DNA of 64,000 nt from Acestrorhynchus altus (taxonomy: Eukaryota > Chordata > Actinopteri > Characiformes > Acestrorhynchidae). The notes beneath the pieces were generated by a model. The model saw only the letters and a list, made by a program, of their open reading frames with translations. It was not told the origin of the DNA and made no database searches. The stretch is taken from NCBI GenBank assembly GCA_034509495.1, contig CM067503.1, forward strand, positions 20,591,692 through 20,655,691, read 5' to 3'. Made by a program: the position numbers and the translations under genes. Shown here in pieces: positions 27,377 to 37,977 of this stretch. Every line of letters starts with the position of its first letter. The first letter of the stretch is position 1.

Positions 27377-30300
27377 CGTGGGTTGCAGATGTGGAATCAC
27401 AGCAAGTCATCAATTTGTTTTGAATGGGAACGTATCAGTGACTGTCACATTATTGAGGTAGAGCCCTCGTCCGGTGAAATAGGTAAGAACATTGATCAGA
27501 GAGTGCAATAGTTTGAATGCAATAGAATGCAATAGTTTATTCATCCCAATGTATCACACTTTTAACTCCAGTTAAACATTTACGGTACTTGAGTAATGAA
27601 TTAATTACAGCAATCCTACTGTAAAGAAAATTGCAGATTTTTTTCCCCCTTATATTTTTCATTCTGGTTTTGCCTGCAAGCCACACGTCCTGTTCATTAA
27701 TTTCTTATTGTATGTTTGCTTGTAGAAACTGGTGGTTGTTTGGACATGGATTTGATTTTGACCGGAGGACAACCAGGTCCTTTCACTACCACACTCCAGT
27801 GTAATATTAAGCACCACCAACATCCTATAGGCCTGCCCATCGAGGTTATTTTTAAGGTGAGGCTTCCAATCAGTCACTTCAAACTGATACCAGTTACACT
27901 AGTAGGCAATGAATAGCGTGGTCCATCTACTTTTAGAGAAAATGTAAGAGATACCACTATATTTTTTTTCTTTTCTGAGATGAATATTGGAATATAGATG
28001 CTAATCCAGCATTTCTTTAACAACTAGACAATGTTAGAAAAGTCACTTCTTTTCACTTCATTAATTCCTGTTTACTGAAAGTGTGTGAACTCTTGTTTGC
28101 CATCCACTGCGTGGATTTAACTGAATATTGGAACAATAAACATGTAATTGTGGATTGTTAATCTGTGATATGCAGCAAAAAGAGAGGACCTTAAGAATTG
28201 TTATATTGTAATAAGTTGTTCTTTCTGAGAATTGTTTTCTTTTTCTTAGGAAAGCTTTTGTGAATCTGGCCCAGTTTGGAGACTTTCTGTTTTTTCCTCT
28301 GAAATCTGATGCAACATATCCAGTGATATTAGCCAGATATCATTTTGTATCAGTATGTTTGTCATGATTGCTCCCCCAGATGGTCTGTTTGCATATGGCA
28401 CAAGGTCATGTGTCACGCTGACATTTAGCCTGGCCAGTGTCATACCCTCCCAAGTTCTACCCTGTAACTGATTCTGATCAGGAGGCATGCAGTTATGGTT
28501 CTGCCTGCTGTTTCTGATCCATTAACCTAAACAATAACTGGATAGTTCAAGCCTACGTGCCTTACTTTTTACCAAAACACAAAGTAAATTCCGTTCATAC
28601 TGTACATCTCAAACAATCAGAAACAACAGATCCAACTCTTTACAATCAAACAAATGTAATGACTGCATTGAAAAATAATAGAAAGGATTAGATGCAGCAG
28701 ACTCCTCATTATAGTATCTTTGTGCTTTGTTCAGGGGCCACAGCTTACTCTGAGCGTGGCCAGTCTGGACCTGGGGCTGCTGCAGCTGGGACAGGAGGCC
28801 TGCTCCACTATCGTCATCACCAACATTAGCCCTGTAGAGGCCCAGTGGAGTCTGGGAGTGCCATCTAGTGATCCTCCAGTTGGCCTGGGACAGGTACGCT
28901 GGCCCTCATGGCTCTGTTCTGAACTAATTTGTGTAATAAATGCCACGTTTTTCTCAAAGCGAGTTTATTTTCTGTCAATTTTCTGTGACAGTTTATGAGC
29001 ACGTGTATTTTGTGTTGCAGGTGAAGATATTGCCAAGTGAAGGTGTTCTGCCCCCTTTGGAGTCATACAGTGTGGATGTTTGTTTCAGAGCTGTGTGCTG
29101 TCAGAGCTTTGAGTGTGTCCTGCAGCTCAGTGTGCTTGATGGCAATGGATGGTGAGAAATGAAAATCAAGAAATCTGGGCATTTTTAATTCATCGTACAT
29201 ATTTTACTCTTCTTAGTGTGTGTGTGTGTGTGTGTGTTTTCTCAGTTACCTTTCTGTAAGAGCAGATGTTCAGAGTCCTCAGGTGTGTTTGCTGTGCTGT
29301 GAGCTGCTCCTGACTGATTTGTATTTAGGAGTTCCTAATAGTGGCAAAGTTACCCTATTTAACCAGACTCGACTGTCTACACACTTCACGTGGAGTAATC
29401 AGGTAGGACATCACGTCCTTCTATCCTGCAAGTATGTTCACTCAACGGCCATCTTTGCAATGCACACAAGGACAGACTCTGTATGATTAGAGAAAGACCA
29501 AGATTCTCAAAATTAAAGATCAAATTACTCTTTAAAAACACAAATCACTGATAAATTCTGGCAACAAAACTTATGAATACTTTGTACCAATTTTTGGGCT
29601 TGTTCTGGATACTGCACATGTGCCGATCTCAGCATAGGGAGTGGTGGATACCACAACTAGTACCATGCTCGCATTGTAACCAGCAAGCTGACAGGCCCTT
29701 TTTGTTAGAAGGTGGAACTTTGTCCAAAAAGAGATGCCATAGAGAGCATTACGAGAACTTCATTTCATATTTTAGTTAGCAGCCTCCTCATTTCTAACAT
29801 CTCCCTGAGAAACAAACTAATTCTCAATTTATTTTTCTGCACTCATGGCTGCCTCTCAGCTCCAGGGTCCTAAGGCTCATCTCTGTTCTGCCAGCTTCAC
29901 TCCATCTTCTGGCACTCTTGGGCCCAACGAACAGATGGAGATCGGTGTCTCTTTTACCGCTCACACTGATGTAAGTATCTGTGGCATGCATAGCACAGCA
30001 CACACACTCAGTTGGAAAAATGGATTTTCCTGTATATTGATTTTCAGGCTACGCTAACGTGTGTGTCTGTGTCTGTGTATACAGGAGGAGTTGATTGAAG
30101 TGATTGGTGTCTGTGAGGTGGAGGGAATGGAGAAGCCTTTAGTCCTGGGATTTGTTGGCAAAGCAAAGCTTTTGAGTGTCTCCTACTCTCTGCCTGTCCC
30201 CAGTGCTAGTTCAGATCTTGATGACCAGCAGTCAGTTATACTGGACTTCACTGAAGACCAAGCAATCCTTATTGGTAAATCAGCCATCCGACAACTGTTG

Positions 30301-33300
30301 GTAACCAATCAGACTGCGATCGCAGCCCCTTTTACTATGGAGCCAGAAGTCTTCACTGGACACTGTGCATTACAGTCACTCAAAAAGTCTCAGCTTAGGT
30401 AAGTCTCAGCATATGATCTGTGTGCCATTCTTTAGAGAAAACGGACTGTGAGATTTTAGTGTGCTCGCACAATGAATTTCAAATATTTCATAGTATTACA
30501 TGATCATGTGTATTATATTAACAATATTAGAGATTATATTATGTTTGTGATTATATTAGAGACTGATTAACAAAAAGTTCTCTTGATGAAGAGTAGCTCA
30601 GATCTGAGTGCTACTGCATTTCAATACCTTTCTCTTTGTTCATGTTTTGATTGTTTTTATTCAGTGTTTTTATGAATGACAGATACCATCGTGGCAGTTT
30701 TTATGTAAAACATAATTCTATGAAAATAATTAGATATATATCTAATCTAATAATATTGAACAAAGTATATGTTCAATTTGAACAAAGTATAATATAATAG
30801 TATAATATAATCTTTTTTTGGTTTTGTTTTAAATGTTTTATTTAGGACAATGGTAAACATACAACAATTCACATACATAATACAAAATATAGTATATTAA
30901 TATTAGTAATATAAATAGTAAGGAAATATACCAAGTATTGTTTTTCTATTAACTGTTTGTCACTATTCTGTGAGGATCCTCTCACTACCTGTGTTTTCAG
31001 TGTTTTTTTTTGTTTTTTTTAATAAATAAATCGTAATTGTACCACATAAAGTCTAACGTAACTGAATTGTGGTTCAATTTGCTCTTTCAGAAGTGCCACG
31101 AGAATGCCACTCCATGAAATGCAAGCAAAGAAAATTGAGGAAAAGGAATATGAAGGTAAATGTGTGTTCACTTGTTTTTGTTCTGGTAATAAATGCTAAG
31201 AAATGTGAGAATGAATATTGTGGTCTTTCTTTTCACAGACTTTGTCAGTGGCCTTCTCGCTCATGGGAAAGGAGCAGCTTTCTTTGTTGAGCCTGGAAGT
31301 GCAACACTTGGGCCATTTGAAACTGCAACGATCAACATCACTGCTTTCAGCAACATGTGGGGCGATTATGAGGACCACCTCATCTGCAAAGTACATAGAA
31401 CACATCACGTGAAATAAATCAACATTATGTATAGACGTCCTCAGCAATGCTTGTTCCTGTTTTCTGAAAACATCAACACAAAGCCTGATATTGATATTGA
31501 TAGAAAAAAAAAGATATTCCTTGATCATATATATCTTGATATTTCCCTTTATAAGGTTGGTGATCTGGACCCAGTGTTTATTCCAATGAGACTGCGTGTA
31601 AGAGGCTGCCCTGTCCACTTTCAAATGATTGGACCACAACCTGACAATCAGAACCAAGGGCCACTCATACGGTAAAGTGCTCCAGTCTGCAGATTTGTTG
31701 AGGATAATTTGAGAGTAATATTGTGGAGAATGGGGTCCTAACTTACATGAAGTAAAAAGTAACATACACCTTTTGATTACTCCCATATTCCCATAACATC
31801 ATCTGTGAAATCTGACAGAGGTCCTCAGTAGAACTGTCCTAAGAAGACCCCTATTTTAGTATCTTATTGGTCATAGAAACGGACCAGTCTGGAACAGATT
31901 AACAAGGCTGTATGGTGACCTCACCAGAAATCCAAGCTTGTGAAGAACTTGTAAAGAAACTCAAATGTAATACTTGAAATGAAGTATTAAGTAAGCTCTG
32001 GAGCTCCATTTTCCACCATTTGTGTGGTGCTGCAACACACACTGAGATATGCAATCTAAAGTACAGGCTTCACACATGGTGAGCTTTAATCCAGTGTTAT
32101 ATCTAAGCTTCTGTTAGACATGTAAGTAGTTTTATGCCATTTCTGTTGGTCATTAAATGGCTATCTAATATAAAGAACATGTGGCATTTGTTGTTAGGTT
32201 GTATACAAATGCAGTTTTAGGTTTTTCTTTAGGTTTACAGCTATTATTTATTTGCTAATTGGATCTTTTTATAATGCTACAGGTTTGGAACTCATGTTTC
32301 TGAAGGCGATACAGTGTCACGGTCTCTACGCTTAAACAATACCAGCCCATACGGTAGGAACACATATGAAACTCCTAAATTTACATATATATGATATATA
32401 TTTTTTTTACTTTGCTATTATATGTTATATGTAGTCATATGCAGAGGTTTGGGAACTCTTGTTTAAATGACATTGCTGATTATCTATAAAGAAAATAAGT
32501 GAGCAAATCCTTTACAGCATTTTTGCACATTATAGTGCAAAAATTCTATTTAATTGCTTAAGTAAATGCTCAGTAAAGCATTTCTTCATTTATTTTCACT
32601 TGGAAAATCAACAGTACAATGCAATACACACTAAACAAGCATTTTCTCACCCCTAGATATCCGTATGGACTGGCTGACTTACAATAAGGAGGCTGAAGAC
32701 AGGAAGATGATTGATTTGATTGTGGCATGTGGCGAACCTTTTCCTCTCAAAGATGCAGATGGTAACAGGGTCACCGATGGGCTGGAGGCTGGCATGGCAT
32801 TCCCATCCTTGTCGGGTCAAAGCCCCTCCCCCAGCACAGACATATCCAGCTCATCTCTCGAAACCAGATCAAGCTGTTCGGTATGCAAATGACTTGTGGG
32901 AATGTGGAGGTATAATTTGAAAAGTTGTGCTTGCTTGGAGTATAACCCAGTTATATAAATCATTTACAAATGGTACAAGTGGCAGTCAATGAGAGGTAGT
33001 TTTCTCACTAATGCAATAATGCTATATGATTGAAATATCTATACTGTCATTGTCATATCATTTACATTGACATTTATGGCATTTAGCAGACGCCCTTATC
33101 CAGAGCGACTTATGAAGTGCTTTGCTGTTCACTCAGAAAATATCCTTAGCTAGTAGACGAGGCTAGAATCTAGAGATTCTTCACGCTTAATTCCTGATGA
33201 ACACAAATCTCTTTATGGAGTTAAATACTCCTGAAACAGATGGGTCTTCAGTCTGCCTTTGGTAAGGTAACGCATGTGACGCACAAGTATATCAAAACCT

Positions 33301-36300
33301 TGCCAGTAATTTTTATATTATTTTTATAGTATATGAAAACACATCTTACTCTTTACATTGAGTGAATATTTCATGATTAATAGACCAGTAGAATTGGTCC
33401 CAAATCTTGTTTACCTTTATTCAAACAGAAATAAATTTCCTCTGGGTGCTGAGATAGAGTCTTTATCCATTTTGTAGAAAATTGCAGGGAGAATTAGCTG
33501 CTGTTTGTTACTGAACTGAAGTGGTCTGAGAATTTAGGAACGCCCAGACTCACATTCCTGTCGTTTTCCAGGCAGATGTCGCCTCTTGCTTAAAAAAAGT
33601 TTAGTCTCTGAGTGCACACATCTGATATATTTTTTAAAAACTACTGCAACTTTGTCTCATCGACCGTTTAGATGACGCGGTTGTAAATGTGATCATGTGA
33701 CCGATGCAAACGTGAGCTCTAAACTGGTGGTGATGTGAGGATTTTATTGCTATATGGACGTGAGAGATAAATAGACATCCTTCTGCTAAACTAATCCAAT
33801 AATCAATAGGACAGTAAATAATAAATAATAATAGATAGCGCTTTGCCAGTGACAGTGACTTGACTGTAAGGATGTGCTTAATAAATACAGCTACCAATGC
33901 ATGCCAGACCTTTTTTAATTCTTGATTTTAGTTTAGTTTCACGAGCTTTCACTTCTGTCTGATTTGATGTGTTTTATTTTCGATGTCTCTCAGGAACTTG
34001 TGGAAGAGCTATGTCAGGACAGAGGAGCTCTAGTATCAGTGGCTCCAGAGAGGAACCTGTTTTCTGTGTTTATCCGAGCCCATGAAGGAAATGCTGCAGA
34101 TTATCCATACTGCATAACTCCACAACAGATAGTACGTAGACTCCAACTTATAGGACTTTAGCATCAGCAACATGAAAACATTGTATTTAACTCATCCTCA
34201 AAATACAATACCTAACTGTTAAACATTAACCATATAAAAAGTAATACACAGCCTTAAGTGATAAACATATAGGAGAAATAGGAAAGTACTGTATATCATT
34301 TCGGACAGTTGTCATTCCCACCTGGCACACGACTGACTTTCTACATTACAAAACTGGTTGAAATAATATCAGTTGTTGCTTAAACTTTGAACAAATGTTG
34401 AAATAATGTATAATGTTAAATGTTAAACGAACAAAACATTCGTAAATCAACGTTGCATATTGTGATTTCAATGTTGACCCCCTTAAAAAAAAGAAAAGGT
34501 TGATTAAATGTTGACTCAACAATGTCAATGACATTGATTCAACCGTGTTTTATCAACAGTTAAATCAAACCAGTGAAATACCAGCTGGTTTGTTCAATTT
34601 CTCACAGAATGTTCAGACAAATAAAGAGAAACTACTTTGATAAAAAGCAATATGATGAAGTAATGAGGTTTGATTATTTCAGGTGATCCCAGCTGGAGGC
34701 AGCAGCACCATCCATGTTTCTTTTACCCCGCTTAGACTAACAGATGAAACCAGCAACCAAACATGCGTGGGTTATGGTCTCGGCTTTATGTCACTGGACT
34801 CAGAGGTAATTATATATCCTGAATCAGTTGTTTGCAGAATTGAGCAGAAAACGACAGACCACTCGTGTGCAAATACCTATTGCTGTTATACAGGTGGACA
34901 AAGACCTTCATGGAAAAGTGACTAGAGTTCAGGGCTATGAGCTGGAACCATTGAGACTGGACCTACAGGCATTTGTCAAACGAGCTGTGTAAGTGGATGA
35001 CACACATGAAAATATTTAGTCATTGTCAGATTTTTTTAGACCTAGACATCTCTTTATAGTTCATATATCACAATGATATTAATATCATATTGTAACCCAT
35101 ATATGAAGATCAGTGTGTTAGTAATAGACGTTTTGTAGACGTTGTGCATATATGCATATATTGTGAATTGATTACTAGTATATATTAAAGTATAACTGGC
35201 TGGATGATGGATTAGTCTCTGCCTCTTTATCAGTTCATGGGTAGATGTAGATTTACTAGCCATAGAAGGCGAGTGGCTTTTGTGTTTATTTCATCGTATG
35301 TGGGTGGTGTTGTGTACAGTCTGACAGTCCAGATGGAGGAGGATGAAGACAAGCTGCAGTTCAAGGCTGCTGCTAGTGATTTACTCAACGGTGATGCACT
35401 CAAACAGGTACCTTAAAAGAAACGTATTTAAATCTTAGAGTTGGTGGCCAGTTCCTCGGTAATCGTGATTTAAAGAAAATCCTGCATTGCCTCTTGCAGG
35501 AGTCATTGGTGGTGCGGACGCTACAGCTGAGCAACAGAACTGACATGCAACTGAGTTTCAGGCTATGTGTCCAGCAGCCGTTTTCTGTGCTGAAGCCTAG
35601 CCGCCAACACAGACACACAGTTAGCTCACAGAGCCCATCATTCATACATGACCAGCCAGAGGCTGCCAAGAGCCAGCCAGCAGTATCGCTACAGCCCAAA
35701 CGCACCATTCAGGTCTGTACCTATTAGGCATGAGTGTGGTTATTCAAATATATAGAGTAAATGATGCCATTTTGAAATGCATTTTTGACTCAGCCAGCTG
35801 ATAATCAAATAGCATTTGATTAAAATAGCAGATATTTCCATATCACAAATAGTTCCTACATTTCAAGGCTAGAAGATTGCTCATATGCTCTGGTATGGTC
35901 ATGTTGGCAGGTAAAGGTAGCATTTCGCCTTTCACCATCCCTCCTGACTTATCAGAGCCAGCCAGAGGAGGACAACCCATCATCTGTGATGGTGCTCTGC
36001 AGCGAGAGGGGAGAAAGGAGGCTGTGCTTCCAGGAGAGCCTCACCATCCTCTATAGTAACAACACTGTGCAGGTGAGACATCTGTGGAGATTTGTGTAAC
36101 TGAACTTATACATGTACACCTCCTACAATCATATTTGTCATAATTTAAACGGTTGTAAGTACAGGTAGTTTCAATAACTGTCTGAAGTTATTTTGTGGAA
36201 TAACTTCCTATGAGGAAGTGTATTACAGCCCTTCTTCTTAGTACAGCCAGCAACAAAGGTACACTCATTGCTGATCCTGGCGTTCAATTTTGCAGACAAT

Positions 36301-37977
36301 TTGTGTGATCTCCACAGAAAAGACTGGAGCAGCAGCACATGAGTGTAAGGTCACTCTGCTACATGCCAAGCATCAGTAAGAGGGGAACAAAACCCATTAA
36401 TATTAGGCTGTGGAGAAAGTGGCACTGCATTCCGTGGCGTAGTAGCTCTCCAGGATGTTTGTGCTTCTAATCCAGAACAAATTATCCAACATAAGTACCT
36501 GACCTCACTAATGTTGCTGTGATGGAATGTAAAGCTTTCATTGTATGGCTTGGACATACTTCAGAAAATGCCCTCCACAAAGAAGCATTTTGCTTTTGTT
36601 CACTTACAGTGAATTTTCTGAAAGTCAGGTGCAACTGAGACTCTGGGACCAGTTGCCCAATAGCTTCATAGCATAGCTTCATACCAGCTGGTAGAGAGTG
36701 TTTAATGGCATTCATCCTCTAGCATTTAACAGTGGTTTCTGTGCCAAGAGGCTTTTGGGAAACCTAATTCTTGATTTTTTTTTTCAGACTGTACCCATGT
36801 GTGCCTACCTGGCACTGCCCTCACTGCACTTTTCCTGTGACAGCATAGACTTTGGCACCTGCTATGTGGGTCAGACTAGGGTCAAAGAAGTGTACCTCTG
36901 CAATCGCGGGGGCTCCAGTTGTTCTTGGACTGCATTTATAGGTACACAGAAGAATACAAACAGTCAGAATTTGTGCTATCACTGTGTTATTTGGCATTAT
37001 CTAAGGTTTTATGAGCACTGTTGTTGTTTAGGTGCTGAGGAGGGAATGGAAGTGTTTGGTGTTACTCCAGAGAAGGGCATCTTGAAGACACTGGAATATC
37101 GTCCCTCATCCAGTAGACACGCACTGGAGATCAGCTTCACTGCCAGGTACCAAATCATTATTAAACTCACACTAAACTGCAAATATCTTTTGCGATTTCA
37201 TTCCAAATAAATGGTGTTCAAAATGGCATCATGATCAGGGCATGTAGTGGCAGAAAAGGTGAGTAAACAGTCAGCATCCAGTTGTGCATATCACATCGAA
37301 GAGCATTTAACAATTAAATGATTAAGTTCTAAAATGAATGAACTGATGGGCACTAAGTTTGCTTTAGTGTGAAAGTTCCATTCAATCTATATTTTCAAGC
37401 TACAGTACCCCATATTTATGTTCCACCTTTCTATTTATAAATCCCCTCTGTAACACCCAAGATGGATGAATGTTTGGCCCAAATCAGAGCTATCAGTGGC
37501 CCAAATTTTGCCCAGATGTGTCTGTTATCTGGAACTTCTCAATACTCAATACACTCATAGTCAAAAAATGCAGATAGTTTGGATAGCAGTGCTATTCAGA
37601 AAAAAATATCCAGGAATAATAAATGATTAAACATTTAGACTGATATGGGCAATATTTATTGAGCTACACATAGAAGTAGTGTCTCACAGTATGGCATCAC
37701 ATCATACACGTCCTGAAATGGGGTTGTAAAGGTTCCTAATTGTGTTCCGTGATCATCCATCCCATGCAGCTTGAAAATTCTCAATCTGCATGACGGGAAA
37801 TACATGACAAGCAGGAAAGACCTGATATTATTTTTTTTTGTTACCCGCAGCGACCAGAGGTCATACCACGGGACATTGACAGTGCAGGGTATTCTGGGAG
37901 AGCCCCAGCTCACTCTGCAGGTTCAGGGAAGAGGATCCTTTGATGAAAGATACATATCCTTGACACCCGGCAGCTGA
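15592..37977 (+). CDS. dlec1: dlec1 (cfap81): ciliary protein with repeated ASH/MSP-like domains, whole gene span
   Basis: I assembled 37 coding exons by reading splice sites; every intron is GT..AG and every junction keeps the frame, giving 1692 residues. From memory the human protein is about 1755 residues, and the order of conserved blocks is the same: DISHLLANVF near the N terminus, IMKPNLQSLLPGET in the middle, GFMSLDSE near the C terminus, ending in GSFDERY. DLEC1/CFAP81 is known as a motile-cilium (central apparatus) protein and was first described as a tumour suppressor deleted in lung and oesophageal cancer. The repeated beta-rich segments resemble the PapD-like ASH domains of HYDIN-type proteins. 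The start at 15592 is chosen because its exon joins in phase so that LTQ runs into DISHLL, as RTQDISHLL does in human. The neighbouring acaa1 is convergent, as in mammals. Exons are listed in the five block entries. Confidence 0.95.
15842..15905. repeat. (CA)n microsatellite in dlec1 intron 1
   Basis: About 32 CA units, roughly 170 bases downstream of the first coding exon. The cysteine/valine- and threonine/histidine-rich ORFs across it are artefacts. Confidence 0.95.
18285..18560 (-). repeat. interspersed retro-repeat in dlec1 intron 3
   Basis: It contains the word order ACACAACAGAAACTAACC, GACCACACCTGGGACA, GAGACACAGCTGGAA and CATGGGGACAAACAACAA, matching a common fish repeat; a related strand-reversed segment lies within 40430-40860. 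No coding. Confidence 0.45.
21285..25209 (+). CDS. dlec1: dlec1 exons 7-13: first ASH/MSP-like domains (residues 292-569)
   Basis: Exons: 21285-21372, 22279-22366, 23072-23245, 23881-24017, 24294-24386, 24740-24830, 25047-25209. Key motifs in order are PVFLASPPVV, TTVELRNMTA, PGEGGVVAPGLSCQY, VETQSPEPLVIPLQA, LDLGYCLVGGVK, FCIMPKKQWP, ETFTIVCDSCQVK and HFVRFDSANLNS. The pattern of a beta-strand start, an N-x-T/S or GxV turn and a P-L-x-V/I-P-L-x-A end repeats, as expected of ASH-type immunoglobulin-like modules. Exon 7 has two in-phase acceptors: 21285 has the better pyrimidine tract, while 21234 would add 17 residues. Introns 8 and 9 (22367-23071, 23246-23880) contain only decayed repeat fragments. 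Confidence 0.92.
25387..30398 (+). CDS. dlec1: dlec1 exons 14-23: central ASH/MSP-like domains (residues 570-1078)
   Basis: Exons: 25387-25579, 26880-26953, 27062-27224, 27389-27482, 27726-27856, 28735-28893, 29021-29151, 29246-29402, 29860-29970, 30085-30398. Recognisable blocks are FHWCIMKPNLQSLLPGET, FSISPDVGLIAP, MEIEVKGS, ILLEPYALLIPGETY, MWNHSKS with ISDCHIIEVEPSSGEI, LILTGGQPGP, LDLGLLQLGQEA, LYLGVPNSGKVTLFNQT and EKPLVLGFVGK. These follow human DLEC1 in order and spacing. Exon 23 is the largest coding exon (314 bases). Three acceptors in this block (exons 15, 17, 21) lie within 40 bases of TA or TG dinucleotide tracts, which is unusual and could affect splicing. Intron 14 (25580-26879) carries a MITE and a TA tract; the other introns show no feature. 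Confidence 0.93.
26076..26531. mobile_element. Tc1/mariner-type MITE in dlec1 intron 14 with nested repeat copy B
   Basis: The ends AGTACCAGTCAAAAGTTTG and CAAACTTTTGACTGGTACT are inverted repeats next to TA dinucleotides. The interior at 26180-26290 matches the TCCTGCTTTTG..TGTCCAGGGA repeat also found at 5960-6230 and 63000-63295, so one repeat is nested in another. No transposase reading frame remains. Confidence 0.7.
26803..26841. repeat. (TA)n microsatellite just upstream of dlec1 exon 15
   Basis: About 39 bases of alternating TA, ending 38 bases before the acceptor of exon 15 at 26880. Confidence 0.95.
27331..27373 (+). repeat. (TG)21 tract immediately upstream of dlec1 exon 17
   Basis: Uninterrupted TG repeat ending 15 bases before the first base of exon 17 (27389), within the window normally occupied by branch point and pyrimidine tract. 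Confidence 0.95.
29216..29237 (+). repeat. (GT)11 tract followed by TTTTCTCAG at dlec1 exon 21 acceptor
   Basis: The repeat leads directly into a very short T-run and the acceptor at 29244-29245. Confidence 0.95.
31091..34805 (+). CDS. dlec1: dlec1 exons 24-30: conserved HGKGAAFF and LRLNN blocks (residues 1079-1375)
   Basis: Exons: 31091-31155, 31239-31390, 31556-31671, 32283-32353, 32657-32880, 33994-34131, 34683-34805. Exon 25 encodes HGKGAAFF and NMWGDYEDHLIC, both near-identical to human. Exon 27 has GDTVSRSLRLNNTSPY. Exon 28 begins with a conserved D-I-R-x-D-W block and PFPLKDADGN, then becomes a serine-rich linker (SPSPSTDISSSSLETRSSCS) likely to be disordered. Exons 29 and 30 give IRAHEGN, YCITPQQI, VIPAGGSSTIHVSFTPL and LGFMSLDSE. 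Intron 28 (32881-33993) contains an old retrotransposon 3' tail. Exon 24 is short, with a basic-acidic helical stretch, and is supported by phase and position more than by strong similarity. Confidence 0.92.
33063..33252 (-). repeat. non-LTR retrotransposon 3' tail in dlec1 intron 28
   Basis: It is the reverse complement of most of 60-270: it begins with GGCATTTAGCAGACGCCC and ends in CAGATGGGTCTTCAGTCTG, whose complement encodes the RLKTHLF-type C terminus. 5'-truncated. Confidence 0.7.
34375..34580. repeat. AATGTTGA-rich interspersed repeat in dlec1 intron 29
   Basis: It contains many AATGTTGA/TCAATGTT words in both orientations (for example TTTCAATGTTGAC, AATGTTGACTCAACAATG), a pattern typical of short teleost repeats. 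No clean ends seen. Confidence 0.4.
34894..37977 (+). CDS. dlec1: dlec1 exons 31-37: C-terminal ASH-like domains and stop (residues 1376-1692)
   Basis: Exons: 34894-34988, 35320-35407, 35500-35712, 35911-36072, 36788-36941, 37032-37146, 37851-37977. Motifs are LQLSNRTDM with FRLCVQQPFSV, SIDFGTCYVGQTRVKEVYLCN (exon 35; human reads WVDFGTCFVSQQRVREVYLMN here), VQGILGEPQLTL and the terminal GSFDERY. The stop codon TGA is at 37975-37977. An AATAAA hexamer begins on the last base of the stop codon, so the shortest 3' UTR could be only a few tens of bases; a second hexamer is at 38607-38612. Exon 33 holds a polar segment rich in Ser, Gln and His that is probably a disordered linker. Confidence 0.93.

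Noticed and set aside
31196..31786. 196-residue minus-strand ORF
   Set aside because: It is antisense to dlec1 exons 25 and 26 and has no family resemblance; the plus-strand exons explain the openness.
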